Positions 12,476 through 24,202 of a DNA stretch of 64,000 bases are shown here, piece by piece. The position numbers and the translations under genes were made by a program. The first letter of the stretch is position 1. Each line of letters opens with the position of its first letter. Location: positions 91,549-155,548 of the forward strand of contig JAAEAF010014509.1 of assembly GCA_011037195.1 (NCBI GenBank). The letters are read 5' to 3'. This stretch comes from Triatoma infestans (taxonomy: Eukaryota > Arthropoda > Insecta > Hemiptera > Reduviidae). The notes beneath the pieces were generated by a model, which did no database searches, was not told the origin of the DNA, and worked only from the letters and a program-made list of their open reading frames with translations.

Positions 12476-12790
12476 CCCCCTACCAGAGGCCAGTTTCTTC
12501 AGATGCCCTCTGAGCCTACAATGCCCCGTGAGGAATCCAGTCGGCCTATTTTTGATTTAAATGATGCATGCTTCAGATCTTTTCTGGTTATACCGCCCAG
12601 GCAGGCCTTAGCAGGCAGGCTAGCCTTGGGAGGATTTTCCAGAGCTGTGCTCTCTTCACTTCCCCTCATTTCTAAGTCACTTCCCGAAGAGAACGGTCAC
12701 TTATTCCACAGAAGGATTCAAGCCTCAAAAAAGGAGATGCGACGCCTTTCCTTGCCAGGGTGTCGGCCACCTCATTTCCTTCCACGCCCT
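12476..12790 (-). pseudogene. Jockey-type retroelement relic: RNase H end and C-terminal domain
   Basis: Reading the minus strand from 12788, the frame gives GVEGNEVADTLARKGVASPF, the Asp-containing end of the RNase H domain found in many insect jockey-like ORF2 proteins, then LESFCGISDRSLREVT and a stop. In a shifted frame further on (12480-12530) it reads FLTGHCRLRGHLKKL, the conserved TGHC segment that normally precedes a Cys/His cluster. The Cys/His cluster itself is missing. At least one frameshift and several stops mark it as dead. The plus-strand frame over the same bases is a shadow. This block is richer in G+C than its surroundings. Confidence 0.8.
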
Positions 12791-13559
12791 AACATCTGAT
12801 CTTCTGATTTTGAGTTTCGCTGACCGCATATGCATACGCACACACACAAACACACACACACACCAATTTCTAAAATGTACTTTTATCAAACCTCAACAAA
12901 ACATGTATTTCCTATGACGAGGAAACTGAATTTCGTAAATTTGACGAGATTGCAGTATTTCCTCTTACAGCGTGAAGGCAAACAAGCGGAAGTACAATAT
13001 TGATTTATTAAGAAATAAGACGGAAAAACTGTCAGCTAACAACGGATTTGTTAGTATTGTTGTTTACAATGTTCAATAATAATAATAAAAAAAATGGAAA
13101 GAAATAAAATAGATTTTCCTGTTTTCCTGTTAGAAATATGAGAGCGAATGGTACACAGTGATGAAGCAATACAGACAGACAGGCAAACTAGAAACAGTAA
13201 ATACTATTTGCCGCCATTGGCAGGCGTACTCGGAAAACTCCTCACCTGCTCTCCTTCTCCTACCACTACCACCTCACCCAACCAACCAAGTTACAATACA
13301 AAGGACAGGATAAAAAGGAAGCAAAAAGGATGTATTAACCAAACAAAGCTTTTCACGACCTGGAAAAATCTCGTATTTAAAAAGCATTCCCTTGTAGTCC
13401 AGGGATAGAATAAGTTGGTGTCCTATTAGCTGGTTCATCCAATTTAAATATTATAAATTGTGTTAGTATCTTTTTTTTTGTTATTTGATTAATTTGCCCA
13501 AACGAAAAATATACTTATTTTAGGAAATTGAGTAATATAATATAATTTGCAATAAATTC

Positions 13560-13700
13560 AAAAATTATGGGAACAAAATTAACTAGAAGAGAACACAAAT
13601 AGTTCGCATTTATTAAGGAAAAAAATCTGGTGTAAAAAAAGTCACGGGACTTTACTCATTCTGCAATTATTCCTATTCACCGTATTCCCATTGTAATTCA
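13560..13700 (+). repeat. R-family fragment
   Basis: ATCTGGTGTAAAAAAAGTCA and the following TACTCATTCTGCAATT match the TCTGGTGTGAAACACTCACA-type segment of R. Confidence 0.55.
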
Positions 13701-13761
13701 CAGTTTGTTTCTTTAATCTTGCAATCTTTAGTGAACGTTCAGTTATACGTCATTACGTATG

Positions 13762-13773
13762 TATAAAGATGGT
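13762..13773. repeat. 12-bp direct repeat, left of RT fragment
   Basis: TATAAAGATGGT, repeated exactly at 14086-14097. Candidate target-site duplication or repair microhomology. Confidence 0.7.
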
Positions 13774-14085
13774 TTAGACATGGGAGAGGGTGTAGAGATG
13801 TAGTTTTTTCTCTATCTTCGTTGGTCAACTTAAACCTTCGTGTAAAAAGAGCTAAAGTATTCGGTATTTTTGTCGATCTTCAACGTGCTTTTAACAGCAT
13901 TCCGCATGCGAAACTTTGGGAAAAATTGAATGAGATATCAATTTACGGCAAATTGATTAATATAATTAAAGATCTTTATGAAAGGGCACTAATATTTATT
14001 GAATGTGATGGTGAAGTAACAAAAGAATTTAATGTGCAAGAGGGCGTACTCCAAGGAGAAAACCTCAGTCCCCTTCTGTTCTCGT
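13774..14085 (+). pseudogene. Internal reverse transcriptase fragment flanked by 12-bp direct repeats
   Basis: An open stretch of about 100 codons. The frame reads FRHGRGCRDVVFSLSSL, then GIFVDLQRAFNSIPH (with the first catalytic-type Asp of RT), then GVLQGENLSPLLFSL, which is the motif just before YADD. The frame continues upstream of the first usable start codon near 13821. YADD and everything downstream are absent. The word TATAAAGATGGT occurs at both edges (13762-13773 and 14086-14097), and RT homology begins and ends at these repeats. The fragment therefore looks inserted as a piece, truncated at both ends. The clade is uncertain (jockey/CR1-like or RTE-like). Confidence 0.85.
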
Positions 14086-14097
14086 TATAAAGATGGT
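14086..14097. repeat. 12-bp direct repeat, right of RT fragment
   Basis: Exact copy of 13762-13773. RT coding similarity stops here at LLFSL. Confidence 0.7.
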
Positions 14098-14359
14098 GGG
14101 GATTATATTTTACCACCCGTACACAATATTCCCTGTCACAACTGTTTACCAATGATTTAACGGCAGTTTAAATTAATGCCTGACTCATCACTAAGCAAAC
14201 AGCACATATAATCACTATGTCTGGTCAGAAGTCATCCTCAGCTGCCTGTACGTACTTTATAGAGTATTCGATGCACCGTCATTGAAGAATATTATACCCC
14301 TGCAGAAGCCTGCCGAGGGTCCGCTAAAGTATCTGTTCTAAGTTATTCCTTTCAGAAAT

Positions 14360-15230
14360 TTCGTGAACTAGAAAGCTGTAGAGGCACCCAGGCTTTTGAA
14401 CCTACTTCTAAATTTTGAGATTGTATAATGTCGCAGTCCTTCAGGAGATTTACTGGAATTTCTTCCATCCCTAAAAATCTGCAAACATTATCCCTTCTAG
14501 AGCCTATCTTTTGAGTCTACAATTTCCGGAGAAGAAACCTCTTAGCGTGTGCTATTGCTTATTTTTTGCTCAGACTGAAGCATGCCTCAGATTGTTACGG
14601 CCATAGCTGCCCAGAGGTGTTTTAGAGCCCGCCTCAGTGCTAGAAGGATTCTCCTATGCTCTCTTAGTTGACCCTAATTTCGAAGCTTTTTTTTTAAGAG
14701 ATAGTCGATTATCCGATAAAAGGGTTCCCACCCCAGAAGGGAGTACTAAATCTATCCCTGATATTCGTCGGCAACTTCTTAGTCTTCTTCGCTAATATGT
14801 CCTACACCAGAAAAGAGTAAGTGTATTATCCCTGCCAAGGTCGCTGATTTTGTCTAGACATTTCTAAACTTTTTCGTCGTATTTGCCGCTTTAATGACGA
14901 CTGACTATCAAACAGCATCGTAGACTCCTGGGATCGATAGTTTTTCTTGAAACTGAACGGAACTCAACTTCCGCTTGGAAGGTACTTAGAAACATGTCTA
15001 TGGGCTTCGAATTTTTGGTCCTGGCATGTACACACCAGCCACATTCCCTCAGGGAGCCTGGCACCATTCACATACAATTTAGTGCATGTTTCTTGATGCC
15101 ATGCGAAGTCGATTCATATCCAGCTCGCTCTCACCCCTTGTCTAGTGAAGTTGTACAAGGATGAGCCCTGGCTTATCGGTATTCCCACACACTGGCGCCA
15201 AACCAAAGCCATTCCTGACTATTCCCTCTT
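14360..15230 (-). pseudogene. Heavily decayed jockey-type RNase H / C-terminal relic
   Basis: Recognisable pieces appear in the expected order in shifting minus-strand frames. AGVYMPGPKIRS lies around 15001-15045. FQAEVE, the RNase H Glu motif, lies around 14961-14985. A region resembling KCLDKISDLGRDNTLTL is followed by TPFWGGNPFIG (about 14720-14750). GFFSGNCRLKR (14510-14543) corresponds to the TGHCRLR motif seen at 12480-12530. Last is IPVNLLKDCDII (about 14420-14460), matching the usual ETxxHLLxEC box. Many stops and frameshifts separate them. This is an older insertion than the one at 12.5 kb and belongs to the same general clade. The outer limits are approximate. Confidence 0.65.
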
Positions 15231-15239
15231 AGAAACAGA

Positions 15240-17345
15240 TCCCCTTATATTTGCATACTTACTTGTGCACTGAATCATTATATATGGAAAACCCGCAGAG
15301 ATAGTCCGTAGGTATGCGGGACGCGCACCGCCTAAATACACTAGACCCCACCCAAAGCTTTATAAAACCAATGAACCAATCATAGATAATATCACTATTA
15401 AAAGAAATAAATAAACAAAAATAAAAGTACAATTAAACCAATAGAAGAGAATCAGCGATTGGTTTGAATGCAAAACATATGATCAGTATGTATGCTCCTC
15501 TACCATTGGTTTCTATGTACATTGAGAGGATTTATGTTCTACCAAACAATGATGAAGATTTTATATATGTTTTATTTTTATTATTGTTTTATTGCTGGCG
15601 GCATATTACAGGGAAAAACAGAAAAATATGGAAAACCCATGTTCTATAGGTGAACAACATATGCGTTGCTCTCTTTACCTTGGTAGAACGTATTTATATT
15701 TATCTCACATAATTTTTTTGTATTATTATTCTAAAAATACTAAAACTCTTTACAGTTAGGATTTCTGTTTTATCTATATTGTGCAGGTTATTTAATTTTT
15801 GTATCGGTCTACCTGTTATTAATAGCAGTTTCTTTTTATCTTCAAAATTTTATAAAATAGGAAAACAACATCTTTGGAAAATATTTAGATTAGGTCTAAC
15901 AAATTGGGGAAAAGAGGTTCAGCAAAAAACACCAGAATCGGTGATCTACTGAAAGAAGAGTCCCAGCTGGATCATGTATATGAGGATGCCACTGGAAGGC
16001 AAACACCGATAGAAATCATTACAAAAAGAGGAAAATTTTGCTGGAAACGGTGGCAAAACTTGGAAAATTTCGTAGGAAGCTGGTAAAGGAGAGGAAAGAT
16101 CGAATATGGATTCCTTAAATCTCTTCTTTTACGTGGCAAAACATGTTTATATGGATTCAACAGTATAAAACAATATTGGGCCCGCAACGCAACAATAACA
16201 TCTATGATTTTATCATTAGAAGTAGTATGCTTCTTTGATTTGGTTCTGAACAGTTTCGGATTTTCATCCATCGTCACACTAAGGTTGAAACAATGAAGAT
16301 GGATATAACGGATATAATGTCTTTTTACAAAATATTGCACAGAATTTATATTATTCATTATTACAGTCAAGAAATTGAATAAATGTTATTCTTTTATTAT
16401 AAAAAAGTAGAAGAAGAAGAAGTGAGCGTTATATTTCAGCATCAGTGGAGTTATTATCAATTAACGGATATATCATGCAGCAGTATCAGAAAACATCATC
16501 ATGCAGTACGAATCACATTACAAATCACATCACGGATTGGTCCAGTGTTTTTAAATCAATGATTCTTATTTTGAATCATAAAAAAAAGTACCAATAGCAA
16601 GTGACAAAAATTAAATAAAAAGTAAAACCACATTTTCTAGAAGTTACAAACAAAATCAAAATAAAAGAAAAATAATATAAAGAAAAGTAACTGAATATAT
16701 GTACATATATATAAAATTAAAGAATCACCTCTAATTTGCAGTCAGCGTAGTCAAGTACGTCTTCCTCTTCTTTGGACAGGCTAAGATGCGTTTGTCCCAG
16801 TAACAATGTTAGCGGACGTTTCATTTCATTCGCCGAATTTGGTCGCGTCTTATACAATTGGAATACACGATGGTGAAAACAACAATGAGTTTCTTTGTTT
16901 TTGTAAATATAAACAAGATCTTCAATTAGTGAGATTTATAACCGATTGTAATATAATTGATTTTTATCTATTTGGAAATGTGTTCAGAAAACAAAGATGG
17001 CGAGAAAAGAAAGATGCTACAAGGGAAAGGATATAAATCTGTGGATTTCGTGAAGACAAACTACTAAATTGGAGTGTGTATATAAATGAAGAAAGGTAAA
17101 AACAAAACTAACACAGTACAAAATAAAGAAAATGGGAGAAATATAATGAGATTAAAAGGGAGCTGGAGAATTGTCAGATACAGAAAAGGCGAGGGGAGAG
17201 TAGAAAGAAAATTAGTACTCAGGAACGTTAAGCTCAAGTTTTAGTTACTTCCTTACCTGAAACAAACAAAATAAAAAATAAAAATTATTAGATTCAAAAT
17301 TTGTCTAATTATTATTTTATATTAATAATTTATTAAATAATAACT
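15240..17345. other. No gene seen
   Basis: AT-rich DNA with short frames (15464-15649, 15904-16086, 16806-17036 plus; 15972-16370 minus). None contains a recognisable motif. No repeat family identified with confidence. Confidence 0.5.
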
Positions 17346-17349
17346 GGAA

Positions 17350-17582
17350 TAGGGAATAGCGTGGTTAGCCTTCTGGATTCCCACGCGGAGGACCCGGGTT
17401 AGAGTCCAGATGGGCTACCCTTAGATTTTTACTTCCTAGAAGCCTCTACAGCTCACTATCCGGTGATGGACAGTGTTGTCTGTGGCGAGAGAACACTGTC
17501 CGGACGTTGGCAGTGTACTGAGGAGGCTCCGGGCGCCAATGACCATAGATGTTGACGCGCCTTAAATTAAAAAATAATAATA
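17350..17582 (+). mobile_element. tRNA-derived SINE, family with GTTGACGCGCC tail
   Basis: The head AATAGCGTGGTTAGCCTTCT and box B-like CCCGGGTTAGAGTCC are about 30 bases apart. The body contains TCACTATCCGGTGATGG and GGCTCCGGGCG, and the 3' end is GTTGACGCGCCTTAAATTAA followed by AAT repeats. The same order is seen in reverse at 51860-52050. A 40-bp insertion (GTGTTGTCTGTGGCGAG...) distinguishes this copy. Confidence 0.75.
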
Positions 17583-17589
17583 ATATATT

Positions 17590-18779
17590 ATAATGACCAC
17601 CATAGTCGATGCGCGAAAAAAATAATAATAAGAGCTCCTCTAATATAACCACTACACCGGACGTTACCACGACATTTACAGATTTGTCTGATGAAACTAC
17701 AACGGTAATGAAGCAGCAAGTTATCTAAACGAAGAGCTACAATTATTAGTTAAGGATACAATTTGTAGAAAGAAAAAACATCAATGGGAAAGAGCACATT
17801 ACAATATACTGGCTCCATCACAATATAAATCGTCAAAGTAAACTCCAAGACCCGCCCTTCAAGGCATGGCATCCAAAATTTATATTGGTCTTTAGTAAAA
17901 GACAGTCGTGTGATAGCTTCTGCATCGATTTTGGTTCACATGACCACCAACAGGAGGTCTCGAAATTAACTTTCGTGTTTAGATAAAACAATAGCAGAAC
18001 ATACAAATTCCATACAAAAATACAATATTTTAAACAACTACGCAATAATAAAGTTGAAAGAATGCCGTCATTGAGGAGAGTGTAGTTCAAAATTTAGGCA
18101 TAGATTTAAGTTGGCATACAGCCACCACTTCCATCGTCCACCATAATCAATAATAGTTTTATAACCACCCTCAATCTGTAAAACTTGGTATATGTCGGTC
18201 ATGATGTAAGGAGCAAGGCTAAAAATATGTTTGGTAAAACTTGTAAGAGAATTATTTACTTTTTTAGTTCTTATCATTTTAAAATAGAAAACTAAAGAAA
18301 CACTGATATCCTTGACAGGATGTCCGCCTTGTTGATAATACTACCGTATCTCTAGCTGTGATATTCCTTTACCAATATAATGAGTTCTTTTAAAAACTTT
18401 GGCTATTAACCATATAGCAATTAAACCAATAAGCTAATCTTATTCTTTATTCTAAAAATAAAGAAAGGTACAAAACAATTGAACTTAGAAGAAGAAGACT
18501 GAGCCCGAGCACATTTTGATTTAACTTAAAAAGTTTAACCTTTCCAAGGCAATTGGATAAAGCTCTAATTTTCAGCCTAAACAATTCGGATAATCGATAG
18601 ACCGAATATCTAACTGAATATATACTATCGATACACCGAATATCTAACGTTTTTAACTCACCATCGTCATCCCATTCAAAACATGTCATCCCTGACAACA
18701 AGTCCATCCGAAATTCCGTCCACACGTGACAGAAGGTCTGAGCCAATTTTATGTAATTTTAAACATAACTAAAAAATAT
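17590..18779. other. No gene seen
   Basis: Three minus-strand frames of 69-99 codons without recognisable features. AT-rich sequence with no clear repeat. Confidence 0.5.
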
Positions 18780-19180
18780 GTCCTGTTCTGGGACACCTTG
18801 CCAGATGCATCCCCGTATTACCAGGCGCGTCTAGAGTTGCAGAGGTGGAACGGCCACCATGTATGGTAATCAGCTACGAAATAAGCAGATTTTGCCTGAT
18901 GAATAAGCAATCACGAACAAGGGAGGCACACCGGAGAGGAGGTGGGCTATCTTGTGACACAGGCAGCCCTACAAAAAGCCTCACAACTCGAGGATGGTGT
19001 GCGATGATGGCGACGGTGCGTCGCCATTCTAAACTAAGGGTTTTGCCCGGGGAGGAGGGATTTGATCATCCTTGGTTGATATTATTTGGGTTTTTCCCGT
19101 CGTGCCATTTTGGCAAGTTTCATCCCGAAGTTAGGTCCTCACTGCCTTGTGGTAAGAATGGGAACTTCAAAGGCTAAGGA
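18780..19180. other. GC-richer block with a 110-codon frame, unassigned
   Basis: Composition differs from the AT-rich surroundings. A plus-strand frame (18845-19177) is open for 110 codons but shows no motif I recognise. It may be part of a retroelement untranslated region. I do not call it a gene. Confidence 0.3.
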
Positions 19181-19729
19181 AGCAAACCCTAACAGAAGAT
19201 GGTGGTTCCCTAGGTTTAGGGGTTGATGCATTGGACCAGAGTTTTTCAACCAACAACAAAAAATGCTATCGCTAGAAAGAAAAACATAGATTATTGTTTG
19301 GATGAGGAAAACCTTTAAAAATCTGGCACGATCGCAATACTTCCTCACGTTATTACGGGTGAGAGAAAGTAATAAGGTTTCAACCCAAATATAGGGCAAA
19401 TCAATGCACATGACAGGTTCTAGCAGTCCAACTACTCTCAGAATGAATATAAAATAAACAAGACAAACAAATCTCAGGCTTGACGCGTGGCAACATGATA
19501 AATATAAAACGTCCAACTCATAATTTAGATCAAACTAATAGAAACAAAGTAATACGTACAAATACAGAGAATTTGTTAACATCTAAAAACTAGGTTACGA
19601 CCTTGGAAGTACACTAAATTATATATAATACAGTGACAAGTATATTAATTATAACATATTTATTTATATATATGTATGGGATGGCAACGTGTACGGGATA
19701 ATCTAGATTAGATTACAAATATATACTAT

Positions 19730-19795
19730 ACACATATATATACTATATATATATATATATATCCTTTATATAATATATATATATATCATACACCA
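19730..19795. repeat. (AT)n microsatellite cluster
   Basis: Several TA runs separated by short interruptions, including ACTATA and TCCTTT. Confidence 0.9.
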
Positions 19796-20194
19796 TCATG
19801 GTGGTGTATTATAGTTTTCTTTTCTCTCACTGTTTCGAGGATTATGTTGGTGGGAGTGGTGACTGGGTTAATTGTGAACAGGATGTCGGCGACATCTCTT
19901 AAGAATTAACACAAATACAAATAAATGTATACTCCTCCCCCTAAACATCCCCTAAACAAAAGAAGCCTGAAGATAGAGGAGTCAGGGGGATGTAAACCAA
20001 CAGAACAAAAGCGCAATTTCTCATATATAAACAAAATACAGTGACACACAAACAGGGTCTGTAAGAAACAAAAATACGCAGTCCTCTACATCTACTTGAT
20101 TAGTAACATATTTCTCATGTTTCTTGGTAAATAAAACAATACATCTTATCTATATGTTTCGTTCTTCTCTGCGGTAATTTTTTTTCTTATTATT

Positions 20195-21065
20195 ACTATT
20201 GTGTCAAAATTTTCGAATTGAGTATTGGAAGGAATTAAGTTTTCGCTGAGGTATCCCGAGTAGGAAAAGCGTTTTTACCCACGATATGTTGTGTTTTTTT
20301 GTAAACAAAATCTCTTAAAAACGAAAAGTTGCAGTGAGCTCAGGTAAACCTGATGTTTCAGTCAGATACCGGCCACTGCACCAAGGTTCCGGTCTATTAA
20401 TAGAAAGTACGACTTCAGTGACTTTTTTTTCAGTTTTTCAGTTTTCGCGCTTCTGCTTTGAACTTTGCATATTATCTACACGCATAAATGCCTCTCACTT
20501 TATTTGAAACATTCTTCTAGGATTAATTGATTTTTCCTGGAGTTTCGGGAGAGAGAGCAGCTATAACTATTATTTGAAACATTTCTCTGTGGAAAGTCAT
20601 TTAAGGCGGCTTTTTTCGAGGGTGGGGTTATGTTTTCTCTAAAGTGCTACTCTAGTTTATTATACTACTCCTTCATTGAAATAATATTAATTAGAAGTTA
20701 AATATGTTGCCAAAATTCACTCAATGACCGAAAGTGCATATTTATTGGACCATTTTTTCAGTTTTTGCTATTTTCTCCAAACAAACGCCAATGAAATTTG
20801 CACATTATCACTTTTATTTGGAGCCTTATCACTTTTAGTTGAAATTTTTTTCGAAAAAGTTCATTTTTGGGAGTTCGGTGTGAGGAGAAAGGGTAAGCCT
20901 TTCCTCAAAAAAAGTGGTTGTATTAAGTTTAAATTGCCCCATTGATAAAATAATAAAGACAACTAAACATTTAACAAGAGAATGTGAAGTCGAAGACAAA
21001 TTGTTTTTTATAATTTTGTAAATTGCAGAAAGGGAAAGTCGTGTGAGTGTTTCACGCATGCTAAT
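20195..21065 (-). repeat. R-family copy, long
   Basis: Carries most of the unit in reverse: ATTTGAAACATTTCTC, GGGTGGGGTTATGTTTTCTC, AGTGCTACTCTAGTTTATTA, TTAAATATGTTGCCAAAATT and finally AGTCGTGTGAGTGTTTCAC. The two open frames here (20724-20945 plus, 20835-21134 minus) are incidental. Confidence 0.8.
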
Positions 21066-22149
21066 TAATGAAATAAAAATAAAACAAGGCGGGCAGTAAA
21101 CCAAAGTGCAGAACAATGGTCCTAATTTAAACAATATTTATTATTCTAATCATTTTAATTAATTTCCTGTTGATTGTACATATCCGGCGGAACTCCATGA
21201 TGTATGTTTTAAAATAAAAAAAACTAAGTAAAAAAAATACACAAAGAAAAGTAATGATTCTAAATTGTGATAAATAGCAGTAATCAAGGATTACAGATAA
21301 GAGCTGATATCACCATAATATCAATAAATAAATTACGAGATCGTATATCTGGGGCAACAACAAACCATTATCAATATTTATGAATATGTTTTTTTCAGGT
21401 TCTACAAGGCCGTCCTTTTGGAGGATTCTTTTTTTTTTATAGGCAATACAACGAAACTGAACAGAGAAATAAAACACATTATTATGGAAGGATTACAGCA
21501 TCCTTATGTTGGAGGAGAGAGAGAGCGGCCGGCGGGGATAGCCACGAGGAAAAAATAGAGATAATGTTGCGCGTGCGTGTAACGTAGTGACCTGGCTGGC
21601 TGGTTGGTGGATGGGTATGGATAAGTACTGAGATATTTACCTGGTTACGTAATTCACTACAGATCGACGACAATAACAAGAAAAAGAGAGAGAATATGAC
21701 ATCACTCACTAAGAAGTATCCGATTTACTACTTCGCATCCTCATCCTTCGCCTTCCACGAACAACTTCAACTGCACCCAACCCAAGTTGAACGATTTATA
21801 GATGTTTTAGCAATATGGAGGTGTTGGTATAATATATTCTGGCACAGATATTCATGTATAAAACATTCTCTATGAACCAGAGAACTGACAACTGATCTCG
21901 TACACGGACACACAGACAAACCACCTACAACTCTGGACGTCCTCTGTAAAACAACTATGATCCCTATCAAAACTTCTCCTTGTTAACTTCCACACTAAGT
22001 ACTCTTCTTCTTCCACTTCAGATCCCTTATTACCTGATACATACAGATACTTTACAAACAAATACAAAAATATATATTGTGGTGGTTGGTTCCGCAGAGC
22101 TGGAAAGCATCAGAGACATTTTCCATGGTAGCCTGCTTCATTTTGTGGT

Positions 22150-22187
22150 CATCGACCGGTTTCGGGCGTTCACCCATCTTCAGGATG
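22150..22187 (-). ncRNA. Hammerhead-ribozyme-like motif, core intact
   Basis: On the minus strand: CATC-CTGAAGA-T, hairpin GGGTG/CGCCC, CGAAACCGGTC-GATG. All core positions match the hammerhead consensus, stem I is four perfect pairs and stem III is the ACCGGU palindrome. The extra T before stem II is the main departure. It is the best-preserved copy in the window. Confidence 0.55.
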
Positions 22188-22362
22188 CGTTTGTCAGGCA
22201 GTGTGATAACACAGACTTGCACAGAGCAAATTCAGTTTATACACTCCTCTTTTTCTCTTAGGTTTCTTAGGTTCTTAGGAGAACTTAGGTTTCTAAGTTC
22301 TCTAAGAGGAGTGTATAAACTGAATTTACTCTGTGCAAGTCTATCACACAGTCTGACAAACG

Positions 22363-22400
22363 CATTCTGAAAATGGGCGAACGCCCGAAACCGGTCGATG
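22363..22400 (+). ncRNA. Hammerhead-like motif, core mutated
   Basis: Second-arm partner of 22150-22187. The core reads CTGAAAA (G8 to A), otherwise similar. Probably inactive. Confidence 0.4.
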
Positions 22401-23268
22401 ACCACAAAATGAAGCAGGTTACCACGGAAAATGTCTCTGACAAAAATATATACTCGAATGTACCTTCTTTTTTTTAATTTACAACAGAATTATAAAAAAA
22501 GAATCCAATGTACAGGACTGATTCGGTCGACATGTTATGGCTAGATATCTAAGAGGAAAAAATATTACGATCTTGACACAAATATAGTCGCAGAAAGTTC
22601 AAACCAGAAAGTCCGCTTGGGGATTTTACCACTGCATTCGACATAAGATAGTCTTTTGTTGCTGATATGTCCTCAATTCCAACATGATAATGTACGTCTC
22701 CCCACACTTTTTAAATTTATAAATGATTTATAATGGTAACTAATCGTTTAGTTGATATTCTAAATTTGAAGAAAATGTTTGTCAAAATTAAAAATGTTAT
22801 GAGAACTGAGCGTTTATCTGGCGCGGACAGACAGGAGGGGTAGTTTTTACTTTATCTCTAACTGCTGAAACTCAAACATTTTCAGCAGTTAGAGATTCAA
22901 CCGGAAGTACCATTTCACTGAATGGATTTTTCAGTTTTTTGCGATTTTCTTTTAACTTAAACCAACTACACACACAAAGAGCTACAATTTTTATCTGAAA
23001 CAGAGCTGGGTTTTTTTATTGTCATTTTTCCCAGCACCACAATGTGAATTATTTATTATGTGATAGAGAATTTGGTGAAGTGGTAAAGATGAAAATCTGG
23101 TACACTTAACATTGTAAATATGTAAATATCTGACAATAAAATATTATTTTATTTATCTGAAACAATATTCCGGAAAACTCATTTAAGTGGATATTGGGTG
23201 AGAGGTGGGGGCTATGTTTTCCTTTTGAAGTGTTATTTTAGTTTATTACACATTTGTATCATTTAAAT

Positions 23269-24202
23269 CAGCGGTCACCAAATGGTGGTCCGCGAAAGAA
23301 TTGTTAAAGAACGAGGTTTTCTTTGGTGGCGTCAGTCAAATTTCCCGTCTTCCCACTGATGTGAAGTTATCCGCTACTAAAATGTTAGCGGCCTTTTCCG
23401 AATGTTACGTTTAACAGAAAAGCCTGTGGCTGTTCCGACCAACTCAATGGAGACGGTTTGAGACCAGGTAAAAGAAGAAATAGCAAAGTCCCCAACAAGT
23501 TTATTTTCAAAACACAGACAAAAAATCTGTACAAAACACAAACAAGGAACAAATTCAGCAATTATTATTATTATTCGAAATAAAAGCTTAATCGAACTGA
23601 CTCCGACGACAACCTCAAAATTAAATTTAATTCAGGCATAACAAGAGCTCACTTTTGATTAGTGTCAAAAATGAGTATCCAATATTAAGTCAAAAGGCTA
23701 TTAAAAATATTATGGCCATTCACAACAACATATTTGTGCGAAAAATCATTCTCGGCAGTTGCGGCAGTTAAAAATAAGTGCCGTTGTCGACTTGAACTGC
23801 AAGCTAGCCTTCGTGTTGGTGTTAGTACAGAATCGATCCCAGAATCAAAGAATTTTTATCTAACAAGCAGCAACATGTTTCACACTGATTGAATATTATT
23901 CCTTTTATTGAAATTATTAAGTAAACTACAATTAATCATTATCATCATTTGACTTTTCTTTCTCATCTTTGGATGCCATGTTAAATAAAAATTTCATTGA
24001 AAATATACAAAGTGTTCATTTGAAAAACTTGCCACCTAGAAAAACTTTTTAATTAGTACAATTGTTAGAAATTGCTGAAACACGTCAATTTTGTTTTGAA
24101 CGGGACATTTAATAGCCCACTCTAATCAGTGGAGTAGTGGCCCGCGAGATTAAATATTTTCTGCTTGATGGTCCGTGAGAATCAAAAGATTGGCGACCGG
24201 TG
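23269..24202 (+). mobile_element. Non-autonomous hAT-type element with transposase remnant
   Basis: The left end starts CAGCGGTCACCAA and the right end is the inverted match (CACCGGTCGCCAA on the minus strand). These are hAT-like terminal inverted repeats. The flanking octamers ATTTAAAT (23261-23268) and ATTTATAT (24203-24210) differ at one base, fitting the 8-bp hAT target duplication. The interior keeps only the transposase C-terminus. The flanks join into one continuous R repeat unit, so the element landed inside an R copy. Confidence 0.82.
23645..23892 (+). pseudogene. hAT transposase C-terminal (dimerisation) remnant
   Basis: The plus strand reads ISVKNEYPILSQKAIK and then, after a one-base shift in an A-run, PFTTTYLCEKSFSAVAAVKN followed by KCRCRLELQASLRVGV, ending at a TGA (23890-23892). 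This matches the conserved hAT C-terminal pattern (a YP..S..A hydrophobic segment, TYLCE.FS, K.K.R.RL). The DDE catalytic core is absent, so the piece is not functional. Confidence 0.82.

Larger units (their letters stand above)
22077..22439. mobile_element. Foldback retroposon with hammerhead-like cores, 13-bp TSD
   Basis: Inverted arms 22077 to about 22262 and about 22275-22439, same family as 8885-9173. The direct repeat ACAAAAATATATA flanks it (22064-22076 and 22440-22452), a 13-bp target-site duplication. The loop region holds further small inverted repeats of TTAGGTTTCTTAG type. The open frames on both strands across this element are incidental. Confidence 0.83.

Noticed and set aside
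12458..12799. 113-codon plus-strand frame rich in Pro and Ser
   Set aside because: Shadow of the minus-strand jockey-type RNase H relic, and it begins at a non-ATG codon.
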